Both the position numbers and the translations under genes were made by a program. Shown one piece after another: positions 18,084-28,488 of a DNA stretch of 64,000 nt (position 1 is the first letter of the stretch; each line of letters starts with the position of its first letter). Where the stretch lies: assembly GCF_026157085.1 (NCBI RefSeq), contig NZ_JANPVN010000001.1, positions 930,001 through 994,000 of the forward strand, written 5' to 3'. The stretch comes from Sphingomicrobium arenosum. GTDB taxonomy: Bacteria; Pseudomonadota; Alphaproteobacteria; Sphingomonadales; Sphingomonadaceae. The notes under the pieces are model-generated. The model was not told the origin of the DNA and did not search any database. It was given only the letters and a program-made list of their open reading frames with translations.

Positions 18084-19376
18084 CTAAGGGCGCGGCAGCT
18101 TCAACGTGAAGCGCGCGCCCTCGCCCAAGGCACTTTCGAGCTCGAGGTCGCCGCGCATCGAGCGCGCAAGGCGGCGCGAGATGGCCAGCCCCAGCCCGGC
18201 ATGGTCCTCGCCCTCGGGCCCGAGCCGCTCATAGGCCTCGAAAATGCGCCGCTGGTCGGCACGCGCGATCCCCGGCCCCTGGTCGGCGATGGTCACCGAC
18301 AGGTGGCGATTGTCCTCGTCGAACACTACTGCGACCGCGCCGCCCTCGGGGCTGTGCTCGACCGCATTGCCGATAATGTTGACGAGGATCTGCAGTACTG
18401 CGCGCGGCTCGCCCGAGGCGCGCAGCGGCCCATGATCCTCGACATCGATTTCGACATCCTTCTCTCGCGCATCGGCGCTCGCCATCGAAGCCGCCTCATT
18501 GGCGAGCGCGACGAGGTCGATTTCCTCGCGCGTATCCCCCGCCGCCTTGCCGATCGAGCGAATGACCGACAGCAGATGCCGCCCCGCCGTCGCGATATCG
18601 CCGGCATAATTGGCATAATCCGAGCGCAGCGGCCCGTCCGAGCGATCGACGATCTGGTCGGCCGCCGCGATGATCCGCGTCAGCGGCGTGCGCAGCGTAT
18701 CATCGAAATGCTCGTCTTCCGCCACTTCCGGCTTGCTTGCATTGAGGATCGTCATCGCAAAGCCCGTCACCTCGCCATGCTCGATCGTCGGGCGCCCTGA
18801 AAAGGCGAAAGGAAAATCGCGCGACCGCACGCTGGCGCGCTGCTTGTCGAACGCCTCGCCCCGCGCCAGCGCATCGAGAAAGGGCAGGCTCCCCTGCTTT
18901 TCAGGCGTCAACGTGACGAAATTGGTAAAGGGCTGTGGCAGGCTGTCGAGGTCGACGCCGAAGCGCCGCGCGATCTCGGGCCTGAGCGCGGTCATGCGCA
19001 TGCGAACATCGACGGTGAAGTCGGGCTGGTCGTCATTGTCGGGTTCGGCGATGAAGCGTGCTTCCCCGCGCGGCCGGCTGCGCATGTCCTCGATGCTGAT
19101 CGCCGCCCCGCCCTCGCGCGGCACGACCCGCACGCGCAATTCGAAATCCTCATGCTCGTCGGCGGCGATGATGGCGCGGCGCAGGTCGCGCCCACGCCGC
19201 ATCGCCTCGTTCACCACGGCGCGCAATTGCGGGATCGCTATCCCCTCGCCGAGCCGCGCCCCCGCCGCCGCCTGCAGCGCATAGAGCGGCGCATCGGCCG
19301 CGACGAGCCGACCCTCGGCATCGACGCGCCCCAGATAGGGCAGTTCGGCCGGATCGTGGCGAATGGATTCGCTCAT
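18084..19376 (-). CDS. Histidine-kinase-like protein lacking the phospho-histidine
   Basis: 430-residue soluble protein. The N-terminal ~200 residues look like a degenerate PAS-type sensor. A dimerisation-type helix at DTLRTPLTRIIAAADQI is followed by a complete HATPase domain: N box NIIGNAVEHSPEGG, G1 DQGPGI, G2 GLGLAIS. The position of the invariant His in the H box (HELRTP) is Asp226 here (DTLRTP), confirmed from the codon GAT. It therefore probably cannot autophosphorylate in the normal way and may act as a pseudokinase, a phosphatase or an ATP-binding regulator (inference). No response regulator or transmembrane segment is adjacent. It is the last gene before convergent gltA. Confidence 0.8.
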   Translation of the reverse strand: MSESIRHDPAELPYLGRVDAEGRLVAADAPLYALQAAAGARLGEGIAIPQLRAVVNEAMRRGRDLRRAIIAADEHEDFELRVRVVPREGGAAISIEDMRSRPRGEARFIAEPDNDDQPDFTVDVRMRMTALRPEIARRFGVDLDSLPQPFTNFVTLTPEKQGSLPFLDALARGEAFDKQRASVRSRDFPFAFSGRPTIEHGEVTGFAMTILNASKPEVAEDEHFDDTLRTPLTRIIAAADQIVDRSDGPLRSDYANYAGDIATAGRHLLSVIRSIGKAAGDTREEIDLVALANEAASMASADAREKDVEIDVEDHGPLRASGEPRAVLQILVNIIGNAVEHSPEGGAVAVVFDEDNRHLSVTIADQGPGIARADQRRIFEAYERLGPEGEDHAGLGLAISRRLARSMRGDLELESALGEGARFTLKLPRP

Positions 19377-19411
19377 GATCCTTCCATTAGCGCAACGAAG
19401 TTAACGAGGGA

Positions 19412-20581
19412 TCAACCCTCGCGGCGATGGAGATAGGCGAAGCTGGCCGCCGCGAGCGCCGCGAGTAGCACGAGTGTGCGCCCTGCCTCACCGATCGCCA
19501 CCCCGATCATCATGACCAGCAGCATCGGCCGCCAATGCCACAGCCACAGGCTGCGCCGCGGCCCCGCCGGGCGTCGATGCCGTTCAAGATCGCTCGAGGC
19601 CGCGAACAGGATCGCTACCCCTGCCGCGCTGAACGCAGCCAGCCCCATCTCGGGCAGCGCCCGCCACGCGAGTGCGCCGAGCAGCCCGTAGCTCGCCCAG
19701 CGCCGCCAGCGCGGCCAGCGCGGCTGTTCGGCCTGCAGCCGCCGCCGCGCCACCTGCCGCGCGACGAGATCGGGGAAAAGCGCGACCAGCCCGACGCCGA
19801 GGACCGACCACCACGGCCCGCTCGCCAGTGCCAGCATGATGAGCAGCAGCGCGACGAGCCCCGTCGCCTGCCATAGCGGCGGGCGGATACTCAGCCCCGC
19901 CGCCTGGTCGCTCAGCCATTGCTCGACCGGAAACAGGACATAACGCGACAACCAGTCGCGCCGGTCGCCGCGCGCCGCCTCGCGCAGCCGATCCTCATAA
20001 GGCTGGGCATCCACCGCCGTGGCAACCCGAAGCGGCGCCTCGCCACCCAGTTCCTCGATCGGCATCAGCGCGACCCGCGCCTGCACCATGCGACGGAGCA
20101 GCGTCGAGACGAGGTCCCAGTCGCCGACCATCTTGGCGGTCGAGCGCAACCCCTCGCCGCTGGTCAGCGCAAGCCCGGCCCAGCGCCATTCGAGGTCGAT
20201 GCGCTCGAAATTCTCGCTGTCCTTGGCATCGGGCAGCGCCACCACCGCCGCGCGGTTGAGGCCCGCCAACCCCGCCAGATGCTCGGGGGCCGGCACGATC
20301 CCGTCGCCCAGCACGATCAGCCGATCCTCGCGCGAAAAGCGCGCTGCCGCCTCGAGCGCGTCGCCGACCAGCACGACGGGCAGCCCCTCGCCCTTGAGCC
20401 GCATCACCGCCGCTTCCAGCTCGACATCGACCATTTCGGGATAGACGACGATCGGCGCCACGCCCTGCGCGGCGAGCGCGCGCACCTGCAGGTCGATCAG
20501 CGGACGCCCGCCCAGCGCGACCAGCGCGTGGCGACCTTCCTCGCTCTCGCCATTGGCTCCGATCAGCGCGCCGAGCGCCAT
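19412..20581 (-). CDS. Degenerate nucleotidyltransferase fused to CDP-alcohol-transferase-like membrane domain
   Basis: 389 residues. The first ~200 resemble a sugar/inositol nucleotidyltransferase fold but lack a clean GxGxRL start. From about residue 215 the pattern SRYVLFPVEQWLSDQAAG, a proline-rich IRPP, then several membrane helices mimics CDP-alcohol phosphotransferases, but the DxxDGxxAR...GxxxD motif is only a remnant (PDLVARQ). The architecture is that of bifunctional inositol-phosphate cytidylyltransferase/DIPP synthase, with both active sites apparently lost. Function unknown. It lies 35 bases upstream of the kinase-like gene on the same strand. Confidence 0.55.
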   Translation of the reverse strand: MALGALIGANGESEEGRHALVALGGRPLIDLQVRALAAQGVAPIVVYPEMVDVELEAAVMRLKGEGLPVVLVGDALEAAARFSREDRLIVLGDGIVPAPEHLAGLAGLNRAAVVALPDAKDSENFERIDLEWRWAGLALTSGEGLRSTAKMVGDWDLVSTLLRRMVQARVALMPIEELGGEAPLRVATAVDAQPYEDRLREAARGDRRDWLSRYVLFPVEQWLSDQAAGLSIRPPLWQATGLVALLLIMLALASGPWWSVLGVGLVALFPDLVARQVARRRLQAEQPRWPRWRRWASYGLLGALAWRALPEMGLAAFSAAGVAILFAASSDLERHRRPAGPRRSLWLWHWRPMLLVMMIGVAIGEAGRTLVLLAALAAASFAYLHRREG

Positions 20582-20701
20582 GCCCTATCCTCCCCGAATC
20601 CCGTCTCGATGCCCATGCCCCCGCGGCGCCAGCACTGCCACCTGCCACGCGATCATGCAATGAAGCCTTTCCCCCGGGCCGATCCATGGTAGACAGGGCG
20701 C

Positions 20702-23620
20702 ATGAGTGGACATCCCCTGCGTGGCAAGGTGGGCGGCGGTCGCCCGCCCGAGCCCCCCGAAGACGGCGACGAGAACGAGCGCCAGGACGAACAGCCGTAC
20801 GTTGGCGAGGAGCGCGAGGCGCCGTCGAACACGATCGACGTGTCGCCCGAAAAGCTCATTCCGCGCGGCCCCGCCCCGGCGCCCGATCCGCTGGGCCCGA
20901 GCTTTCGCGTCTTCAAGAAGCCCACGGTAACGCTCCCGCCCCCCGCCGATGGCGAGGAGGAGAACCCGCTCGACCTCACCGCCGATGCCGAGATCGAGCA
21001 TGGCGCCGACCCGGTCGATGCCGGCCTGGCCGACTGGCAGGGCGAGGAAGCCCCCGCCTATCCGCCCGCCGAACCGCCGGTCGACCCCATTGCCGCGCAT
21101 CCCGACCCGCTCGAGCCCGAGGTGCACTATGAGCCCGCGCCGCTCGGCGACGAAGAGGCCGAAGGCGCGGTGAACGCCCATGCTGCCCCGCAATGGGAGC
21201 AGCCGGTCGGGACGGAGACCGCCTATTCGGAGGAGGATACTGCATATCCCGCCGAAAGCGAAGGCGCCGAGGCGCAATGGTCCGACGCGCCACCCGTCGA
21301 GGAACAGGCGAGCGACGAGGAGTGGAGCGAGGAGGCCTGGCCCGCCGAACCCGACCCCGCGCCCGAGACCGCCCCCCTCGCCGACAGTCAGTCGATCGAC
21401 TGGCAGGTCGACCCCTCGCATTATGAGGAAACCGTCGAGGACGTCCCCGCCACCCCGGCCGGGCGCAAGCTCCTCGCCGCATTGCTGCTCCTTGCCGGTG
21501 TCGGCTGGCTAGGCTTCGTCGGCTGGTCCGCCGGCCGCGCGCTTGCCGCCTCGGGGCTCGATGCGCCTGAAATGGCGCTGTGGATTTCGGCGGCGACCGT
21601 GCCGCTCATCCTGCTCGCGCTCCTCTGGATGATGTTCGGGCGCACCCGCCGCCGCGAAGCGCAGCAATTTACCCACCAGGTCGCGCTGATGCGCGCCGAG
21701 GCCGATGCGCTCGACCGGCGCCTGACCTCGATGAGCCACAGCCTCGGCGCCAACCGCCATCGCCTCGGCGAATTGGCAGGCGAAGTCGAGAACCGCGCCG
21801 ACCAGGCCGCGGTGCGTCTCTCCTCGATCGGCGCCGATCTCGAACGCGAGGTCGGCCGTCTCGCCCAGCACGGCTCTTCGCTCGACCGCTCGGCCAGCGC
21901 CGCGCGCGCCGACATGACCGCGCTGATCAACGCGCTGCCCGAGGCCGAGGAAAAGGTCGGGCGCATGACCGACCGCCTCCAAGGCGCCACACGCTCGGCG
22001 GTCGAGGACTCGGAACGGCTCGAGGCCGCCATCGCCCGCCTGTCCGAAGGCGCGGGCGAGGCCGAAAACCGGCTACGCGATGCGGGCTCGGGACTCGCCG
22101 AGCAATTTTCCGCGCTCCAGCAGTTCGGGGGCGACAGTTTCGATGCCATCGAACGCAGCCGCCGCGAAACCGCGACGATGGTCGATGAACTCCTCAATCG
22201 CTCGCGCAGCACGATCGAGGAAATTCGCGACGGTTTGGAAGCGCAGGGCCAGGCCGTCGACGTGCTCGTCACCCGCGCGCAGACCGGCATGGAAGACCTC
22301 GGCACCGGCGCCGTCGGCGCGCTCTACGAGCAGATCGAGCAGACCGAAGGCGCCCTCTCGCGCATCGGCGAGCAGGTCCGCGAGCGTGACGAACAGGCGC
22401 GCGCCATGATCGCCGGGCTCGACGAGGGCCTCGGCGCGCTCGGCCAGCGGTTCGAAGCGCTGGGCTCGGACGGTGACGCCCGCGCCGAACGCATCGCCGC
22501 CACGCTCTCGACCGTGCGCGAACAGCTCGCCGCAACCTCGGAGGAAGCGCGCGAACAGGACGGCATGCTCGACACGCTGGCGACCCGTTCGGAGGGCATT
22601 CGCGACACGCTCGCGCAGCTTTCCAATTTCCTCAACCAGCAGCTTGCCGGCGATATCGGCGGTGCGCAGGACGCCATCGACCGCCTCTCGGGCGCGGGCG
22701 ACAGCCTCGTCCCCCAACTCGCCGAGATGCGCAGCAATGCCGACGAAACCGGCGAAGCGATCGAACGCGCCGGCGCGCGCATCACCGAGAATCGCGAAGC
22801 GCTCGCCGCGCTGGTCGAGGGGCTCGACAGCGGCACCCGCGACGCCCAGGCCCGCCTCGCCGATCTCCAGCAGTCGATCACCATCCTGCAGGACGATGCC
22901 AAGTCGCTCACCGCCGAGACCGGTCCCGCGCTCCTCGACGCACTGGTCCAGGTGCAGGAAGCCTCCGCCCGTGCCCGCGAGGCGGCGCGCGAGGCCATCG
23001 CCAAGGCGATCCCCGAGGCCGCCGGAAACCTGTCGGCCGAAGCCCGCAAGGCGCTCGAAAATGCCGTCGAGGATGTCGTCCTCTCGCAGATGAAGGAGCT
23101 CGACACGCTGTCGGCGCGCGCGGTCGATGCCGCCAAGGGCGCTTCGGACCGCCTCTCGGCGCAGATGCTGTCGATCGGCCAGACCGCCGCGGCGCTCGAG
23201 GATCATCTCGCTCATGTCGAGGAGGAAGGCCGCGAGGCACAGTCCGAGCGCTTCACCCATCAAGTGTCGCTCCTGATGGAAAGCCTCAACAGCGCCGCGA
23301 TCGACGTCGAGAAGATCCTCTCCGACGATGTCGATGACAAGAGCTGGGCCGCCTATCTCAAGGGCGAGCGCGGTGTCTTCACCCGCAAGGCTGTCCGCCT
23401 GCTTAGCCAAGGCGAAGCGCGCGAGATCGGCGACATCTACGACAGCGACCCCGAATTCCGCGGCGCGGTCAATCGCTTCATCCACGATTTCGAGGCCATG
23501 CTACGCCGCGTTCTCGCCGAGCGCGACGGCGGCATGATCGGCGTCACGCTGATGAGCAGCGACATGGGCAAGCTCTACGCCGCCCTCGGACAGGCGATCG
23601 AACGTAAGGTCGGGCGCTAG
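20702..23620 (+). CDS. Large membrane-anchored coiled-coil protein
   Basis: 972 residues, no recognised enzyme domain. Residues 1-250 are acidic, Pro/Glu-rich and probably disordered. Two membrane helices lie at about 256-276 and 291-312. Residues ~320-900 are a near-continuous heptad-rich coiled coil, and the C-terminal ~80 residues (DKSWAAYLKGERGVFTRK...) look globular and conserved. Both termini are predicted on the same side of the membrane. Size and layout suggest a scaffolding or structural role in the envelope or at division/polar sites (inference). It is divergent from the degenerate transferase gene and convergent with the DUF1467 gene. Confidence 0.75.
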   Translation: MSGHPLRGKVGGGRPPEPPEDGDENERQDEQPYVGEEREAPSNTIDVSPEKLIPRGPAPAPDPLGPSFRVFKKPTVTLPPPADGEEENPLDLTADAEIEHGADPVDAGLADWQGEEAPAYPPAEPPVDPIAAHPDPLEPEVHYEPAPLGDEEAEGAVNAHAAPQWEQPVGTETAYSEEDTAYPAESEGAEAQWSDAPPVEEQASDEEWSEEAWPAEPDPAPETAPLADSQSIDWQVDPSHYEETVEDVPATPAGRKLLAALLLLAGVGWLGFVGWSAGRALAASGLDAPEMALWISAATVPLILLALLWMMFGRTRRREAQQFTHQVALMRAEADALDRRLTSMSHSLGANRHRLGELAGEVENRADQAAVRLSSIGADLEREVGRLAQHGSSLDRSASAARADMTALINALPEAEEKVGRMTDRLQGATRSAVEDSERLEAAIARLSEGAGEAENRLRDAGSGLAEQFSALQQFGGDSFDAIERSRRETATMVDELLNRSRSTIEEIRDGLEAQGQAVDVLVTRAQTGMEDLGTGAVGALYEQIEQTEGALSRIGEQVRERDEQARAMIAGLDEGLGALGQRFEALGSDGDARAERIAATLSTVREQLAATSEEAREQDGMLDTLATRSEGIRDTLAQLSNFLNQQLAGDIGGAQDAIDRLSGAGDSLVPQLAEMRSNADETGEAIERAGARITENREALAALVEGLDSGTRDAQARLADLQQSITILQDDAKSLTAETGPALLDALVQVQEASARAREAAREAIAKAIPEAAGNLSAEARKALENAVEDVVLSQMKELDTLSARAVDAAKGASDRLSAQMLSIGQTAAALEDHLAHVEEEGREAQSERFTHQVSLLMESLNSAAIDVEKILSDDVDDKSWAAYLKGERGVFTRKAVRLLSQGEAREIGDIYDSDPEFRGAVNRFIHDFEAMLRRVLAERDGGMIGVTLMSSDMGKLYAALGQAIERKVGR

Positions 23621-23651
23621 GCGCCCGGCCTCGACGCCAGGCTGGCGACGC

Positions 23652-23912
23652 TCAATTGTAAAAGTCGAACAGCTCGACGCCGACCCAACCGTAGACGTAA
23701 TTGGCGACGTAGAGCCCGGTCACCGGCACCGCGATGGCGCCCGCGCGAAGGAGGTGGCGCGTCAGATCGAACCGGTGCGGCGCGCTTTCGGCCTGCCCCG
23801 GGATCATCTCGGCCCCCATTTCCTCGTCCGTTCGCACGCCGAAAGGAAGTGACAGAAAGGCGATGGCGACGAAGAAGAGGAAGTAGATCGCAAGGACCGA
23901 GCCCCATTCCAT
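23652..23912 (-). CDS. DUF1467 family membrane protein
   Basis: 86-residue protein with an N-terminal membrane helix (MEWGSVLAIYFLFFVAIAFLSLPFGV), the LPFGVRTDEE motif of DUF1467, and a second helix near residues 55-75. Role unknown. It starts four bases after the rnj stop, and the birA-coaX-rnj-DUF1467 series on one strand suggests a single operon. Start 23912 is chosen because upstream in-frame codons overlap rnj and are not protein-like. Confidence 0.8.
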   Translation of the reverse strand: MEWGSVLAIYFLFFVAIAFLSLPFGVRTDEEMGAEMIPGQAESAPHRFDLTRHLLRAGAIAVPVTGLYVANYVYGWVGVELFDFYN

Positions 23913-23916
23913 GGGC

Positions 23917-25551
23917 CTAGTCCCCCACCGCCATGACTTCGACGATCGGCTTCTTGCCGGTCCAGGCAAAGGCGCAGCGCCGCACCGCGATGCGCACCTT
24001 CTCGAGGATACGGTCGCGATCCTTGCCCGGCTCATAGGCCTTTGCCGCGCTATCGGCGAGATCGGCGAGAAGGTCCTCGGCATCGGCCTCGACCGGCACG
24101 CCCAGCGCGCGCACCTCGGGCTCGCCCCTCAGATTGCCCTTGGCATCCACGCCCAGCGCCACCGCGATCACGCCGTTGAATCCGATCTTGCGCCGCTTGT
24201 TCATCGTCTCGCCATCGGCGGGCAGGATGACATCGCCATCGAGCACGAGCCGCCCAGTGCGGACATGATCGACCTTTTCGGGCTTGCCCGGCGCCAGCTT
24301 GATGACCTCGCCATTGACCTGGAACACCGCGTGCGGAATGCCGCTTTCCCGGCCCAGCTTGGCCTGTTCGCGCATATGCCGGTTCTCGCCATGAACGGGC
24401 ACCAGCACGTGCGGGCGGATCCATTCGTACATCTGGCGAAGCTCGGGCCGCCCCGGATGCCCCGACACGTGCACATGGTTCTGCTTTTCGGTGACGATGT
24501 TGATGTCGAGATCGGACAACGCGTTCATGATGCGGCCGATGGCGATCTCGTTGCCCGGGATCTGCTTGGATGAGAAGATCACCGTATCGCCCTTGGCGAG
24601 CTTCAAATCGTGATTGCCGCTCGCGATCCGTGCCAGCGCCGCGCGCGGCTCGCCCTGCCCGCCGGTGGCGATGATCAGCACCTTGTCCTTGGGCAGCCGC
24701 ATCGCCTCGTCGAAGCGCACGGGCTTGGGGAAATCCATGAGATAGCCGGTCGACTGCGCCACGCGGATGATGCGATCGAGACTGCGCCCCGCGACACAGA
24801 CCTCGCGCCCCGTTTCGCGTGCGATCTTGCCCAGTGTCTCGAGGCGCGCTGCATTGGACGCGAAGGTCGTCACCAGCACGCGGCCACTCGCCGCTTTGAC
24901 CGCCTCGAGGAGCCCGTCATGGACGCCCTGCTCGGACCCCGAGCGCTTTTCGTCGAACACGTTCGTACTGTCGCACACCAAGGCGAGCACGCCCTCGTCG
25001 CCGATCGCGTGCATCGCTTCATCGCCCGTCGGCGTACCGAGCACCGGCGTCTCGTCGATCTTCCAGTCGCCCGTATGGAACACCTTCCCATAGGGACTGT
25101 CGATCAGCACGCCATTGCCCTCGGGGATCGAGTGCGACAGCGCCACGAAGCGCACACTGAAGGGATCGAGATCGACCGACCCGTCGCGTTCGATCACGCG
25201 CAGGTCGAGCTGCCCCGTCAGCCCCTCGGCCTCGAGCTTCTCAGCGATGAGCCCCGCGGTAAACGGCGTCGCATAGAGCGGCACCTTCAATTCATCGGCG
25301 AGATAAGGGATGGCGCCGATATGGTCCTCATGGCCATGGGTCAGCACGATCCCGACCAGCTCCTCCTGCCGCTCCTCGATGAATTCGAGGTCGGGGAGGA
25401 TAAGGTCGACCCCCGGATAATAGGGATCGGCGAACGTGAGGCCGAGATCGACCATCAGCCACTTGCCACGGCAACCGTAGAGATTGACGTTCATGCCGAT
25501 CTCGCCCGACCCGCCGAGCGCGAGGAAAAGCAGTTCGTCCTGCGGGCTCAT
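23917..25551 (-). CDS. rnj: Ribonuclease J
   Basis: 544-residue metallo-beta-lactamase/beta-CASP RNase acting in mRNA decay and rRNA maturation, with both 5' exo- and endonuclease activity in known members. Zinc motif THGHEDH (His72, His74, Asp76, His77), then the beta-CASP region with CDSTNV and HVSGHPGR. Full length. The start overlaps the coaX stop by four bases (25548-25551). Confidence 0.95.
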   Translation of the reverse strand: MSPQDELLFLALGGSGEIGMNVNLYGCRGKWLMVDLGLTFADPYYPGVDLILPDLEFIEERQEELVGIVLTHGHEDHIGAIPYLADELKVPLYATPFTAGLIAEKLEAEGLTGQLDLRVIERDGSVDLDPFSVRFVALSHSIPEGNGVLIDSPYGKVFHTGDWKIDETPVLGTPTGDEAMHAIGDEGVLALVCDSTNVFDEKRSGSEQGVHDGLLEAVKAASGRVLVTTFASNAARLETLGKIARETGREVCVAGRSLDRIIRVAQSTGYLMDFPKPVRFDEAMRLPKDKVLIIATGGQGEPRAALARIASGNHDLKLAKGDTVIFSSKQIPGNEIAIGRIMNALSDLDINIVTEKQNHVHVSGHPGRPELRQMYEWIRPHVLVPVHGENRHMREQAKLGRESGIPHAVFQVNGEVIKLAPGKPEKVDHVRTGRLVLDGDVILPADGETMNKRRKIGFNGVIAVALGVDAKGNLRGEPEVRALGVPVEADAEDLLADLADSAAKAYEPGKDRDRILEKVRIAVRRCAFAWTGKKPIVEVMAVGD

Positions 25552-26327
25552 GCGCGCGATCCTTTTTCATGCATCAGGACGAGCCCGCGCAAGGTGAGTT
25601 CGAAATCCACCTCGTCGAACAGTCCGTCGATTTCGTCGAACAGCGCGGCGAGGCCGCCCGTCGCGATGACCTTGGCCGGGCGCCCGATCTCCGCCTTCAT
25701 TCGCTTCACCAGCCCCTCGATCATGCTGACATAGCCCCAATAGACGCCGATCAGCATCTGGCTCGCGGTCGTCCGACCGATGACGCTGTCGTCCTCGGGT
25801 TCCTCGATCGCGATGCGCGGCAATTGCGCCGTCTTGCCGGTCAGCGCATCGAGGCTGAGGTTCACCCCCGGCGCGATGATGCCGCCCTTGTAGGCACCGG
25901 TATAATCGACCACGTCGAACGTGGTCGCCGTGCCGAAATCGACGATGATGAGATCGCCCTCGTGCGCGGCATGCGCCGCTACCGCGTTCAGCGCCCGGTC
26001 CGCCCCGACATTTTGCGGTTCGTCGACATCGAGCGCCAGCGGCCAGCTCGCATCGCCTTGCCCCGCCACGACCAGTTCGGTCTTGCAGTAACGGCTCGCC
26101 AGCTGCGACAAATTGTGGATCGCGCGCGGCACCACGGTGCCAACGATCATACCGTCGACCGCACTGAAATCGAGCCCGTTCAACTCGAGCAACTGCTTGA
26201 GCCAGACCGCATATTCATCCGCCGTCCGGCGCGCTTCGGTGGCGATGCGCCAGCGATGCCGCACCTCGCCATCCTCGACGAGCGCGAAGACCATGTTGGT
26301 GTTACCGACATCGACGGCGAGCAGCAT
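25548..26327 (-). CDS. coaX: Type III pantothenate kinase
   Basis: 259-residue ASKHA-fold kinase catalysing the first step of coenzyme A synthesis. N-terminal phosphate motif [10 protein letters not shown], a mid-protein GADRALNAV segment, and the [10 protein letters not shown] box typical of CoaX. Starts at the base where birA ends and overlaps rnj by four bases. Normal length. Confidence 0.95.
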   Translation of the reverse strand: MLLAVDVGNTNMVFALVEDGEVRHRWRIATEARRTADEYAVWLKQLLELNGLDFSAVDGMIVGTVVPRAIHNLSQLASRYCKTELVVAGQGDASWPLALDVDEPQNVGADRALNAVAAHAAHEGDLIIVDFGTATTFDVVDYTGAYKGGIIAPGVNLSLDALTGKTAQLPRIAIEEPEDDSVIGRTTASQMLIGVYWGYVSMIEGLVKRMKAEIGRPAKVIATGGLAALFDEIDGLFDEVDFELTLRGLVLMHEKGSRA

Positions 26328-27046
26328 CAGCGTTTCCCTTGGATCGGCGAATCGACGACGGACACATCGCCTGCGTGGATGGTCTCGACCGTATCCCCGA
26401 CCTTGAGACGCAGCGCCCCATCGTCCTCGATCCCGGCGAAATAGCCCTCGCGAACCTGCCGGTCGCCATCATGGACGCGCAGCACGGTGCCGATAGGGTG
26501 CGATCGCTGAAGCCACGCCATTGCCGTCGCTGCGGCCCCGCTCGACCGCCATGCCGCCAACAGGCGTGCGAAGGCGCCAGCGAGCAACGGCGCAAAGGCC
26601 TGCGGTGCCATTTGCACCACGTCGGCGAAGCTGGCGGTGTCGCGTCCCTCGATATCGGGAGCGACGGCGAGATTGACCCCGAAGCCCACTACCACCCGGT
26701 CCCCGGCACGCTCGAGCAGGATGCCCGCAGCCTTGGCACCGCCAAGCAGGAGGTCGTTGGGCCATTTGAGCAGCGTATCGGCGTGCGGCGCCGCGACTTC
26801 GATCGCGTCGCGAAGCGCGAGGCCTGCGATCAGCGACAGGCTCGAACTCGGCGGATCGCTGTCTTTGAGTTGGACGAGCGTCGAGCCAAAAAAATTGCCA
26901 TCGAGGCTCTGCCACTCCCGGCCCTGGCGACCCCGCCCGGCATCCTGCCGACGCGCTACAAGCCAATCGCCTTCGACCGCATTGGGGTCGCCCAGCATGT
27001 CACTATTGGTCGAACCCGTGACATCAATGACGCGAATTTTACTCAG
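26327..27046 (-). CDS. birA: Biotin-[acetyl-CoA-carboxylase] ligase
   Basis: 239 residues from the proposed start. It attaches biotin to the carboxyl-carrier protein. Seen: TGSTNSD (substrate-binding N-terminal motif), [15 protein letters not shown] (biotinyl-AMP loop) and [10 protein letters not shown]. The first ATG (26998) would delete TGSTN; upstream in frame there is no ATG, GTG or TTG. I place the start at CTG 27046-27044, which overlaps the nuoN TGA, with GGGGA seven bases upstream. ATT at 27037 is the alternative. No DNA-binding N-terminal domain, so it is a ligase only, not the BirA repressor. Coupled to nuoN and to coaX. Confidence 0.85.
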   Translation of the reverse strand: MSKIRVIDVTGSTNSDMLGDPNAVEGDWLVARRQDAGRGRQGREWQSLDGNFFGSTLVQLKDSDPPSSSLSLIAGLALRDAIEVAAPHADTLLKWPNDLLLGGAKAAGILLERAGDRVVVGFGVNLAVAPDIEGRDTASFADVVQMAPQAFAPLLAGAFARLLAAWRSSGAAATAMAWLQRSHPIGTVLRVHDGDRQVREGYFAGIEDDGALRLKVGDTVETIHAGDVSVVDSPIQGKR

Positions 27047-28488
27047 AAGAGCGTCCCCGCTGCATTGGACGACCAGTCGCCGAGCGGTCCGATGAGGAGA
27101 TAGCCGAGCGGGCTGACGATCAGCGCGAAGAGCGTGATGAACAGCGCTTCGAGCGCGCCGGTCTTGCCGCCCACCTTCTGCTCGAGATCATCGAAATACA
27201 TGACCTTGATGATCTTGAGGTAATAAAAGGCGCCGACCACCGTGCCGATGATGCCCGCGACCGCGACCCAGATGAGCCCCGCATCGACGGCGGCATTGAA
27301 CACCAGCAGCTTGGGCCAGAAGCCGAACAGCGGCGGGATGCCCGCCAGGCTGAACATGAAGATCGCCAGCGCCGCCGCCATGCCGGGACGTGATTGCGAC
27401 ATGCCCTTGAGGTCGTCGATGGCTTCCAGAGGCTCGCCCTTCTCATTCTTCAGCGACAGGACGACGAGGAAGGCGCCGAGTGTCATGACCGTATAGATCG
27501 CCATGTAGAAGAGCATCGCGCTCGCGCCCTCGGGCGTTCCGGCGGCAAGCCCGATGAGCACGAAGCCGATATTGTTGATCGAGCTATAGGCAAGCAGGCG
27601 CTTGACGTTGGTCTGCCCATAGGCCGCGATCGCGCCGAGGAAGACCGAGGCCAATGCGGCGAAGATGACGATCTGGCGCCACGCATCGACCGCCGGACCC
27701 ATCGCCTCGAAGCAGACGCGCGCGGCAAGCAGCACCGCGGCGACCTTGGGCGCCGAGGCGAAGAAGGTCGTCACCGGCGTCGGCGCGCCCTCATAGACGT
27801 CGGGCGTCCACATGTGGAACGGCACCGCCGAAATCTTGAAGGCGAGACCCGCCATGGTGAAGACGAGCCCGAACAGCAGCCCGATGCCAAGCGCTTCCTC
27901 GCGCCCGAAGGCAGCGGCGATGCCGCTGAACTGCGTGGTTCCGGTGAAGCCGTAGACGAGGCTCATGCCGTAAAGCAGGATGCCCGAGGCGAGCGCGCCG
28001 AGAACGAAATATTTGAGCCCCGCCTCGGCCGAGCGCGCATCGGTGCGGCGATAGGAGGCGAGCACATAGGCCGCCAGACTGTTGAGCTCGAGACCGACAT
28101 AAAGCGTGATGAGGTTGGTCGCCGAGACCATGACGCTCATGCCCACCGTGGCGAGCAGCATCAGCACCGGATATTCGGGTCCGTGCAGTTCGTCGTCCCC
28201 GAACCAGCGGTCGGCGGCGATGATCGCCACCACGCCCGACAGGTAGATCAGCACCTTGCCGTAGACGGCGAAGGGATCGGCCGACAGGAGGCCGCCGAAC
28301 AGCGGGCCCGCCGCCGAGGGTTCGGTCGTGAAGACCGCCGCGATCGAGGCGGCGATGAGCAGTGCGACCGTGCCCCAGGTGGTGATCTTGGTCGCGCGCG
28401 CCCCCATGGTGCTCGCGGTCAGCATCAGCACCGGCTCTCCGAAGATGAGGATCAGTTCCGGCAGGATGGCAGCGAAATTATAGGTCAT
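27043..28488 (-). CDS. nuoN: NADH-quinone oxidoreductase subunit N
   Basis: 481-residue antiporter-like membrane subunit of complex I, thought to carry one of the proton channels. Multiple membrane helices with the conserved Glu/Lys helices (LYVGLELNSLAAYVLASY, AGLKYFVLGA). Starts by one-base overlap with nuoM (TGATG). Its TGA overlaps the proposed CTG start of birA. Confidence 0.96.
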   Translation of the reverse strand: MTYNFAAILPELILIFGEPVLMLTASTMGARATKITTWGTVALLIAASIAAVFTTEPSAAGPLFGGLLSADPFAVYGKVLIYLSGVVAIIAADRWFGDDELHGPEYPVLMLLATVGMSVMVSATNLITLYVGLELNSLAAYVLASYRRTDARSAEAGLKYFVLGALASGILLYGMSLVYGFTGTTQFSGIAAAFGREEALGIGLLFGLVFTMAGLAFKISAVPFHMWTPDVYEGAPTPVTTFFASAPKVAAVLLAARVCFEAMGPAVDAWRQIVIFAALASVFLGAIAAYGQTNVKRLLAYSSINNIGFVLIGLAAGTPEGASAMLFYMAIYTVMTLGAFLVVLSLKNEKGEPLEAIDDLKGMSQSRPGMAAALAIFMFSLAGIPPLFGFWPKLLVFNAAVDAGLIWVAVAGIIGTVVGAFYYLKIIKVMYFDDLEQKVGGKTGALEALFITLFALIVSPLGYLLIGPLGDWSSNAAGTLF

